Part shown: positions 25,390 through 34,300 of the stretch, one piece after another
How positions within the stretch are numbered: the stretch's first letter is position 1
Layout: each line of letters begins with the position of its first letter
From: CAYHHI01 sp964356335
Lineage (GTDB): Bacteria; Arandabacterota; Arandabacteria; Arandabacterales; Arandabacteraceae
Length of the DNA: 64,000 nucleotides
Direction: 5' to 3'
NCBI GenBank assembly: GCA_964356335.1
Contig: CAYHHI010000009.1
Location: 1 to 64,000 of the forward strand
Position numbers and translations under genes: made by a program
Notes under the pieces: model-generated
The model's input: only the letters and a program-made list of their open reading frames with translations
Database searches by the model: none
What the model was told of the DNA's origin: nothing

Positions 25390-27323
25390 TTGGTGCATTG
25401 ATCGGGGGGCGGTATCGAATTGACAGGAAGATCGGGCAGGGGGGATTCGGAGAGGTCTATCAGGGCCACGACCTCAACTTGAGGAGGGATGTGGCTGTCA
25501 AGGTCCTCACTGACGCCGGGCATGAAGAGGCATTTAAGAAGAGGTTCCTTCGCGAGTCAGAGATGACAGCGAGGCTCATACACCCGAACATCGTCACGGT
25601 GTTTGATTTTGGCGAGTATGATGGCAAGCCCTATCTCGTGCTGGAGATTGTCAACGGGCCGTCACTAATGGAAGTGGCCGACAAGGCAACTCTCCCGCTG
25701 GGGCAGATCGTGAAGTACTCCATCCAGGTTTGCGGTGCCATGGCCTGGGCCCATGGGCAGGGAGTGATTCATCGTGATCTGACGCTTAAGAATATTATGG
25801 TCAACGAGCATGAACAGGTGAAGATTCTGGACTTCGGCCTCGCCAAGGTGATGGACGTCGAGGCTCAGACAACTGCCAAAATGGTCGGCACGCCATATTA
25901 TCTCGCACCTGAACAGATAGCCAATGATCCCGTCGATCATCGGGTTGACATATTTGCCTTCGGGGTAGGCCTGTTCCGTTTGATTAACGGGCATTTCCCC
26001 TTCGAGGCCGAACACCCCGCGTCGGTTCTGTACCAGATCATGAATGAGCGGGATTTCAGATTTCGGGAGGATGTTTCCGATGAGCTCAAGGATCTTATCT
26101 TGAAGTGCCTGGAGAAGAATCCCGATGATCGCTACAGAGGCTTCAGCGAGATATCCAACGATCTCGCTGCAATCCAGCGGGCATGCCTTGACTCGACGGT
26201 CGGCATACCGGCCACGGTTGTCACTTACACCAGAAGCAGCAGGCGCAACCCCTACCTCAACAGGGTCATGATCAGGAATCCCAGGGATTTCTTCGGCCGT
26301 GCGAGGGAGGTGAAGAGGATCTACGCTCGACTGGATTCGCCGCATCCCCAGTCGATATCAATAGTGGGCGATAGGCGAATCGGGAAATCCTCTCTCCTCA
26401 ACTATGTCTATCAGAGGAAGAATCGTAAGCAGTTCATGCAGACCTACCATGACACCATATTCATCTACATAGATCTCCAGCGCAGCATGGATCTCACGGT
26501 GGCCCGATTTGTGGACATGATTTCGGGAATGCTCAAGTACGAACAGGAGATAGCGATTCCTGATACGGGCGGCGAGAGGACCCTCGACAATCTAAGAGAT
26601 GTGATCCAGGAACTTGGCGATAAGGGCAGACGCGTGATCATTCTCTTGGATGAGTTCGAGACCATCACGAAGAACCCGAACTTCGATATGCAATTCTTCT
26701 CTTTCCTGCGATTCCTTGCCAACAACTTCAAGGTGGCCTATGTTACATCGTCGCATCTGGAGCTCCAGCAGCTTTGCCATAACAAGGACATCGCGGATTC
26801 GCCTTTCTTCAATATCTTCTCCAACCTGCCCCTGCGGCCATTCACCCACGAGGAGGCCATTGAACTTGTGAGCATCCCCTCGGAGAGGGAGGGGATCCCT
26901 CTTGCCGCACATGCTTCTCAGATATTGGAGCTGTCGGGCTATTTCCCACTGTATATCCAGATTGCGTGTTCGAATGTGTTTGAGTTTTTCATCGAAAATC
27001 GGAACGCCCCGGTTGATTGGCGGGAGATCTCCCAGCGGTTCAAAGAAGAAGTCTATCCCCACTATAGCTTCGTTTGGGAAAAGATGGACGAGACATCAAA
27101 AGAAACTCTCTGCCGCGTTGCCATGGGGAAACACGTTGGCACGAAATACAGGTACCTCGGCGAGGATCTGCAGCGAAGGGGATACCTGAGGGAGGAAGGG
27201 AAAGGGCTTGCACTTTTCTCATCGAGCTTCAAAGATTTCGTTCTCGAGCAGAGCCAAAGGCTATCGGGGAAGAGAGGGTTCTTTTCGGGGTTTTGGGGGA
27301 GGAAGGATAAGGGATCTCAGTGA
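25386..27323 (+). CDS. Ser/Thr protein kinase fused to FGRA-type ATPase
   Basis: 645 residues. A Hanks-type kinase domain (about 10-270) has the glycine loop GQGGFGEV, VAVKVL lysine, catalytic loop HRDLTLKN, DFG and the YYLAPEQ activation end. The residue normally Lys two after the catalytic Asp is Thr, with a Lys two positions later. After a short linker, FFGRAREVKRIYARL opens a second P-loop ATPase: Walker A GDRRIGKS at 328-335, Walker B VIILLDEFE near 417-425. This ATPase resembles the one in the preceding gene. No membrane helix is evident. Likely a cytoplasmic kinase whose partner is the membrane ATPase encoded four bases upstream; the two ATPase domains may hetero-oligomerise (inference). 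Confidence 0.88.
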   Translation: MIGALIGGRYRIDRKIGQGGFGEVYQGHDLNLRRDVAVKVLTDAGHEEAFKKRFLRESEMTARLIHPNIVTVFDFGEYDGKPYLVLEIVNGPSLMEVADKATLPLGQIVKYSIQVCGAMAWAHGQGVIHRDLTLKNIMVNEHEQVKILDFGLAKVMDVEAQTTAKMVGTPYYLAPEQIANDPVDHRVDIFAFGVGLFRLINGHFPFEAEHPASVLYQIMNERDFRFREDVSDELKDLILKCLEKNPDDRYRGFSEISNDLAAIQRACLDSTVGIPATVVTYTRSSRRNPYLNRVMIRNPRDFFGRAREVKRIYARLDSPHPQSISIVGDRRIGKSSLLNYVYQRKNRKQFMQTYHDTIFIYIDLQRSMDLTVARFVDMISGMLKYEQEIAIPDTGGERTLDNLRDVIQELGDKGRRVIILLDEFETITKNPNFDMQFFSFLRFLANNFKVAYVTSSHLELQQLCHNKDIADSPFFNIFSNLPLRPFTHEEAIELVSIPSEREGIPLAAHASQILELSGYFPLYIQIACSNVFEFFIENRNAPVDWREISQRFKEEVYPHYSFVWEKMDETSKETLCRVAMGKHVGTKYRYLGEDLQRRGYLREEGKGLALFSSSFKDFVLEQSQRLSGKRGFFSGFWGRKDKGSQ

Positions 27324-27743
27324 AGGAGATTGGAAGGCCTTGGCAAGAATCGGGCTATTTGAGAATGGGGGTCTCAGTTGGAGCCGCGCCCCCGCGTCGA
27401 CTAGGCAATTGACTGTGAGGTAGGAGCGCTGTAGGTGCCTGAAACATACAAGGGTTTTAGGCCGGTGCTGTGGGGGCAAGTGTTAGTTGCTGGCTGTGCT
27501 GACCAGCGTGGGGCTTGCCGGCCAAGTAGGTGACAGTGGGTTTCTAGCAGATTCGGCTGAGTTCTTTTATCAACGTACGGGCACATGCTTTTGTCGGTCG
27601 GAAAAGGGGTCGTCGTTAGGCGAGACGCGAACTACTGTTGGTGAGATGACTCAGCGCCAAGCGAGGGCGCACAAGTGGTAACGGCAAGTTCAGCAGCGCG
27701 AGTAAGAGTTCTTGCTGCGCACATTCTAAAGAGGAGACACGAA
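27324..27743. other. Gene-free stretch before giant exported protein
   Basis: 420 bases. I see no intact coding region, tRNA or convincing promoter hexamers. The final bases carry the GAGGAG ribosome-binding site of the next gene at 27731-27736. Confidence 0.5.
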
Positions 27744-30700
27744 ATGCGTTGTCTATCGTGGGCGTTCGGCATTGCCGTGCTGATCCTCCTCTCTCAGATC
27801 TGCGGTGCGGAAGTACTCTTTAGAGATGACTTCAACGATCTGGCCTGGACCAACAAGAATTGGACTTACGGGGGGCGCGATACTTCCGAGTGCATCCAAG
27901 CGTTTCCACCGAACTCCGTAGAGCAAGGGGTGCTCAGTCTGGGTGGCACCAACAGACCGCGGTGCGGGTGCAACTTCTGGGCCATATGTGGTGAGGCTAC
28001 CTGGGCACATTACACCATCGAGGCGCGGGTCAAAACGACCTACAATGAAGCCGGTGCTAAGATCGGCATAGTATGGAGGTTCCCAGAGGCATCATCAGAA
28101 GGAGACTTCTATGCCTTCACGATCGCAGCGAGCAATGAGAAAGCTACGATTGAGGAAGTTCATGGCTGGACGTGCAATGCTCGCGTTTCCCTGGGGACTG
28201 CGGGTTTCGAGTGGCAGTCATACTCGTGGTATGATTTCAGAATCGAAGTGAATAGAGGCTCGCGAGAAGCCTCAGACTCCGTCCATTGCTATATCGACGG
28301 GGTCCTTATCGTTGCTTGCGAGATCGCTAGTCCGGTATCTCTGAACGGGAAGGTTGGTATATATGCAGAAGGTCAGACGCTCCTTGGCTGTGACTACTTC
28401 CGGGTTACGCTCCCCGAGGCCCACGTCTGGGAACCTGTCTACTGTGAGGATTTCTCGTCTGCCCCGCAAGGTTGGGTAATCAGTGACTCGAGCTACTACC
28501 ACTGGAATCCGAGTGACAAATGCTTCTACATACATATCCCGACGTCGGAGGAAGCTCCAGAATTCCCATACGCCTATCATGAGATCGATTATCATGGCGG
28601 GTCGTTCAAGATCGAATTTGACATGTATGTAATCGAGCAGGGCTGGAATACAGCATTATGGTGCGGGTTGATAAATACACCCTGTGACACGACGCTTCTA
28701 GGTGCGGGCCGCAGTTGCGTTGGTGTCCTTTATGGAGCTTCCGATAGAGGGAAACACATAACACTTATTGCCCGTGATGCGCAGGAATTTACGGTGTACG
28801 AGGCTCGCTATGAATTCGGTTCGTCGGAAGGAAAGCTTCTGCATCATGTCATTACTTACCTGGAGGACGAACGCACTCTGTCATTTGCTATCACCCAGGC
28901 GGGGACTTCATATCTGGCGAAGGCTTTTGGCGGAGTAGGGCCGTTCAGCCCGGGCATGGACTGCCTCGCCTTTCATGACCGGTTCAGGCCATCCTACTCG
29001 TACGAGTCAGCCGTTGGGTGCCTGAGTCATTTCTGCTTCTATCAAGAGCACCACCCATTAGGGGTTTCAGACAACGATGTCACGTTCCCAGCCACCACTG
29101 TAGGTGATAGTACCTCACGGATTCTGGCTCTTACCAATGCTGGCGAGACGGATCTTGTTCTCACAGATCTTGGGGCACCATCCGGTGCATTCTGTCTTAC
29201 ACCAGGTTTTCTCGATAGTATCGACAAACATATCTTGATACCGCGTCGTTCACGCGTCAACATGGAGGTCAGATTCGTTCCTACGGGCGCTGGCAATCAT
29301 GCGGGACGGATGGAAGTGCATACTGATGATCCCGTATTTCCTGTCACCTCAATCGCCCTTCACGGAATCGCCAGGGCATTAGAGTTCACCACCGCCGAGC
29401 TCTATTCTAGTGGTGAGGTGAACCAAGGAGATGCGTTGCGGGTGCTCTGTGTGGTGGCTGATTCCGTAAGGGTCGACTCCGCCATTGTCAACTATCGAGC
29501 TGGTGGAAAGCAGTCTTATAGCAGTTTCAAGATGGATCAACTTGGTGCTCCGGTTAATGATCAGTATTCTCTTCAGATACCTGCCGGCTTTGTGACCCCG
29601 GCAGGGATAGAGTACTTCGTAACAATCTTTAATGGCCGGTTTTCTGTTTCTGGACCCGTCAGCCGGCTGAGGGTAAGGGTAAAGAATCTCACGTTCCCCC
29701 ACTCGCAGATGCGTGGTGTATACGGCATGATTTCTATCCCTTTGGACATGGGAGGCGATATCGTTGATGTGCTAGAGGATGATCTGGGATGGCCCGATCC
29801 CGCAGTATGGCGGATGTTCGCATACTCCGGACGAGAAGCTACATATATTGAAGTTCCGAATGAAACCCTCTTTTCTTTTGAACAAGGCAAGTCTTACTGG
29901 CTTGCTGCGGCTAGCGCTGTGCAACTGGATATTGAACGTGGACAAGGTCTCTCGGCGCCAACGGATGGATTTTACAGCGTAGCTCTCGAGCCTGGATGGA
30001 ACATGATTGCCGATCCGTTCGATTTCACTGTGGCTTGGGATTCGATTCTGGTCGACTCATTGCGTATGATGGAGCAAGACGTTGTTGAGGCCCCATTTCA
30101 CTGGAACCCGCAGATATCTGGCTATGAAGATGGCGTAGCTGTCCTGCATCCCTTCGATGGCTACTGGGTGAAGAATCTTAGTGACTCCGACGTCGTTCTT
30201 AGGGTTCCTCCGAGAGAGGCCGAGCCAGGTGTTGCCACCATTCCCAGCGCATCGGCAACCCCTGGCGGTTCGACAGGCGCCGATTTGGGAGCGACACGAG
30301 TCTTCACAAGCGCCCGAGGTGCCAAAGCCGTCTCTGGGATCTCCACGCGAGAGGGTGCCCCGCTCGCTACCGACAGCTGGGAGATTGGGATAAGGGCATC
30401 AAGTTGTGGTGTCGTCGACCTCTGCAACTTCGTTGGTGTCAGGCGAGATGCCTCGACCGACTGGGACAAGCACGATCGGAGCGAGCCGCCAATGAGCCCG
30501 GGGAGGGCCATCTCGCTTTACTTTCCTCACTCCTCCTGGGAGAGGCATGCGGGCACATATGCGGCTGATATGCGAGGCGAGTATGTAATGCCGAAGGATC
30601 CTGGACCAGCGGGGAGGGTCGTGACGGGTGTGGGCGCAAGCGATGGTGAGACGCTGAGGCACACTCTTGGTGGTGCCTTAGGAGATATGTGGGGACACAC

Positions 30701-31256
30701 CTGGCGGTTTGATGTAGCTAAGAGTTTCGCTGATGTGGGAGTGGGGGATGAGCTGGTTCTACAGTTTGTTGGGATGGAAAGCGTCCCGGCAGGTGCTGCG
30801 GTGTATCTTGTAGATGAGCACTTGGGCAGGTTGTTGAATCTTCGTGAGGTCAATCGATATTGCTTTTACTCAGGCATGAGAGAGGTGGTCCCTGAGGACG
30901 AATCGCGCTTCGTCCTCCTAGTGGGTAACGGAGAGTACATCGGCACGCACGGGAATGATATCCCGGCTCTTCCAACGCAAACTATGCTCCATCAGAACTA
31001 TCCGAATCCCTTCACTGCGTCCACTATCGTTCGGTACGACGTTGCGAGCGCATCATGCGTGAGATTGAAGATCTTCGATGCGAGCGGGGCCCTGGTCAGG
31101 CTCTTACATGAGGGTAGGCAAGAACCCGGCCGGTACGAAATGGCCTGGGACGGCGAGAATGACAGAGGGCGGCGAGTAGCGGCGGGCATCTATTTCTGTC
31201 AGATGGAGACATCTGCCGGGGTCGCTGGCACACGCAAGATGCTGTTGTTGAAATAA
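27744..31256 (+). CDS. Giant exported protein: LamG-like, HYDIN-type and FlgD-tail domains
   Basis: 1170 residues from ATG 27744 (GAGGAG 7 bases upstream, signal peptide directly behind; an earlier in-frame GTG has no such site). After the signal, two LamG/jelly-roll-like domains (about 28-220 and 235-440) begin with RDDFNDLAW and CEDFSSAPQGW. Residues about 445-540 are a HYDIN-type Ig domain. The region about 660-1080 is a module shared with the next two genes, containing PGWNMIADPF, VAWDSILVDSL, GYWVKNL and RSEPPMSPG. The end is a FlgD-like tail with QNYPNPFTASTIVRYD. It is probably exported to the cell surface. The function is unknown. Confidence 0.75.
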   Translation: MRCLSWAFGIAVLILLSQICGAEVLFRDDFNDLAWTNKNWTYGGRDTSECIQAFPPNSVEQGVLSLGGTNRPRCGCNFWAICGEATWAHYTIEARVKTTYNEAGAKIGIVWRFPEASSEGDFYAFTIAASNEKATIEEVHGWTCNARVSLGTAGFEWQSYSWYDFRIEVNRGSREASDSVHCYIDGVLIVACEIASPVSLNGKVGIYAEGQTLLGCDYFRVTLPEAHVWEPVYCEDFSSAPQGWVISDSSYYHWNPSDKCFYIHIPTSEEAPEFPYAYHEIDYHGGSFKIEFDMYVIEQGWNTALWCGLINTPCDTTLLGAGRSCVGVLYGASDRGKHITLIARDAQEFTVYEARYEFGSSEGKLLHHVITYLEDERTLSFAITQAGTSYLAKAFGGVGPFSPGMDCLAFHDRFRPSYSYESAVGCLSHFCFYQEHHPLGVSDNDVTFPATTVGDSTSRILALTNAGETDLVLTDLGAPSGAFCLTPGFLDSIDKHILIPRRSRVNMEVRFVPTGAGNHAGRMEVHTDDPVFPVTSIALHGIARALEFTTAELYSSGEVNQGDALRVLCVVADSVRVDSAIVNYRAGGKQSYSSFKMDQLGAPVNDQYSLQIPAGFVTPAGIEYFVTIFNGRFSVSGPVSRLRVRVKNLTFPHSQMRGVYGMISIPLDMGGDIVDVLEDDLGWPDPAVWRMFAYSGREATYIEVPNETLFSFEQGKSYWLAAASAVQLDIERGQGLSAPTDGFYSVALEPGWNMIADPFDFTVAWDSILVDSLRMMEQDVVEAPFHWNPQISGYEDGVAVLHPFDGYWVKNLSDSDVVLRVPPREAEPGVATIPSASATPGGSTGADLGATRVFTSARGAKAVSGISTREGAPLATDSWEIGIRASSCGVVDLCNFVGVRRDASTDWDKHDRSEPPMSPGRAISLYFPHSSWERHAGTYAADMRGEYVMPKDPGPAGRVVTGVGASDGETLRHTLGGALGDMWGHTWRFDVAKSFADVGVGDELVLQFVGMESVPAGAAVYLVDEHLGRLLNLREVNRYCFYSGMREVVPEDESRFVLLVGNGEYIGTHGNDIPALPTQTMLHQNYPNPFTASTIVRYDVASASCVRLKIFDASGALVRLLHEGRQEPGRYEMAWDGENDRGRRVAAGIYFCQMETSAGVAGTRKMLLLK

Positions 31257-31330
31257 GGGGGCATTGCTTCGGCGATTTCGCGTGTTCTGAGTCGTCTGTG
31301 GTGCGAGTTCATTGGGTTTGGCGAGGGACA

Positions 31331-34300
31331 ATGCTACAGAGGATGCAAAGGCTGTCTGAAATCCTTTTGGGTCTTGGGTCGAGCCCGGCCGTCCACGTCT
31401 GTTCGTGCATCTTTGTGATGACCACCTTCGGGATCCTCAGCCAGGCAGCCGGGGAGATATTCTCGACCACTCCGGTGTGGTCTTCCGAGACCATCTCATT
31501 GACCATGAGCGTTGCCGTGGGAGATGTGGATGGGGATGGTGATCTCGATCTGGTTTGTGGGAACCGAGGTGGGCCGATCGCTCTGTATTTGGGCGAAAAT
31601 GGCATTCTGTCAGTCAATCCTGCATGGACATCGGATACTGCAAGATTCACCGAGAGCATCGCCTTGGGGGACATAGACGGCGATGGCAAGCTGGATCTTG
31701 TGTGCGGAAACTATGGTCAGCCCGTCACACTGTATTTGGGCCAGGGAGGGGTCTTCTCAGATCATCCTGCATGGTCATCGGCAGAGGCGTGGTATACCAA
31801 GAGCGTTGCCTTAGGTGATGTTGATGGTGATGGTGATCTCGACTTGGTGTGTGGGAATCTGGGACAGCGGAACACCGTGTACCGGAACGAAGACGGCGCC
31901 TTATCGCCGGGTCCAGTGTGGTCATCACGCACTGCTGGTCTCACGGCGAGCGTTGTCTTGGGAGATGTGGATGGAGACGGCGATCTCGATCTGGTTTGCG
32001 GCAACAACAATCAGCCTAACCAGGTGTATTTGAACGAAGGTGGCATCTTCTCCGCAGATGCAGCATGGTCGTCCGATACAGTGGGGTATACGACCAGCAT
32101 GGCTCTGGGAGATGTGGATGGAGACGGCGATCTCGATCTCGTATGCGGTTACAGCTATGGGCGCAAGGACGCGTTATATCTGAATGAGGGCGGAGTTTTC
32201 TCACAGAATCCAGCATGGTCGTCTGGCAGCGCTTGGCACACCATGAGCGTTTCTCTGGGAGACGTGGATGCTGATGGCGATCTTGACCTGATGTGTGGGA
32301 ACCGTGGCGAAAGCAACATGCTGTATTTGAACGAAGGCGGGGTTCTTTCCGAGGAGCCGTCATGGTTGTCGAACACTGCGGAGGAGACCCATTGTGTCGC
32401 CTTCGGGGACCTTGATGGGGATGGCGCTATAGATCTTGTTTGTGGAAACAGTGCCCGTAAGAGCACGCTCTACTTGAATGAGAGTGCGCCGTTTTCAGTT
32501 GATCCTACTTTCGTGTTGGGCGATGTGAACGGCGCCCAGAGCGTTGCCCTGGCGGATGTGGACGGAGATGGTGACCTCGATCTCGCATGTGGTAACTACA
32601 ATCGTAAGAGCAAGATATACCTCAATGAAGGAGGGGCATTCTCGAAGAATCCTGCCTGGCTGTCGGACGCTCCCTGGCCCACCATGAGTATTGTCCTGGG
32701 CGACGTAGACGGCAACGATACTCTAGATGTAGTTTGTGGGAACTCCGGTCAGGCCACGATGCTCTATCTGAATCTCTCAAGTGAACCGGCATGGAGGGCA
32801 GATTCTGCCTACGATACCTGGAGTGTTGCTCTGGGTGAGGTCAACGGCGATGGTGCTCCTGATCTTGTGTGTGGGAACTACTATGAAAGCAAAACTCTAT
32901 ACTTGAACCACGGGGGGACCTTCTCGCCCGAATCTTCATGGACTCCGGGGGCCTCTGAGGGAACGATGGGTGTTACCTTGGGGGATGTGAATGGGGATGG
33001 TGCTCTCGACCTAGTATGTGCTAATCACAGTTGGAACGATGACCAGCCCAACTCGATCTATCTGAATGACTGCGGGACCTTCCCATCTGAACCTTCGTAC
33101 CTGGTGGGTCCAACGGCAGGGAATACAAGTGTTGCTCTGGGTGATGTTTATGGCGACGGGGATCTCGATCTTGTGTGTGGTAATCATGATCAAAGCAGCA
33201 CTTTGTATCTTAATCAAGGTGACCGTTTCAGTCCTTCCCCTGCGTGGTCATCACCGTCTAATGATGGGACTGAGAGCATAGCCTTAGGAGATGTGGATGG
33301 TGATGGAGATCTCGATCTGGTATGCGGGAATTCTCATTTCGTTGGCTGCCGCAACACGCTCTACCTGGGTGAGAGAGGGGTCTTTTCAGAGAATCCAGTG
33401 TGGAGATCTGCCGCCAATGGGGCGCGGAGTGTCGCCCTGGGTGATGTGGATGGGGATGGCGACCTGGATCTGGTCTTTGGAAACGCTGCGGACCCCAACA
33501 CAATATACATGGGAATCAGAAATCCACCTTTCAAAGGAGACGCTCCGGCCCCTAGAAATCAACTTCCCAACAATAGCGCCTATCTACGAGGCGTGACAGC
33601 AGAGCCTAGCAGCAAGAATCTCTATCGCATTGACCTTACTGTAATCGATGTTGAGTCGGATCCGGTGCGGATCGTTCCTGAGTATCAGTTTGAGGGTGCG
33701 CCATGGCATCGGGCAGAGATCATGGGCTCTACGTGGAATGTGGGCCCGCTTGCCTCATCCCCACTGGGCGTGCAACACCAATTCTACTGGGATGTCTCGA
33801 CGCTGTCGTTTGATCGGCGAGATGTCATCCTCCGCCTGCGAGTGATCTCCAATCCAATGAGGGTGGGGCTGATTCAGCGGGTGCCATCATACAACCTTGA
33901 AGTCGGGCGTATTGATGTTCGCCGAGCGGTCATTGGGACATCAGCCGACGAGCTTGCATTTCCTACAGTCACGGTTGGAGATACCGTGGCACTCCATATC
34001 ACTGTCTCAAATAGAGGGAACGATACTTTGACTGTCGGCAGCATCGATCTGCCGTCAACCGAGATGAGAACGAACGAAAAACCGCCGTTCGCGGTGAACC
34101 CTGGCGACAGTGTTCGACTTACCGTATTCCTCGAGCCAAGAGACTCGCTTGAGGTACATGGAGCCATGACCATTGAGAGTAATGATCCTATCACTCCCAT
34201 CACCGCCATTGGGGTCCATACTGACATCCGGGCTCTACAGGCCAAGGCCCGCCTACTGACGGCCTCTCCGGAGCTGCCGCTGGGAGAAGCCGTAACCGTT

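Noticed and set aside
31500..33500. CRISPR-like array
   Set aside because: The spaced repeats are diverged, about 145 bases apart, and encode protein repeats in one long frame.
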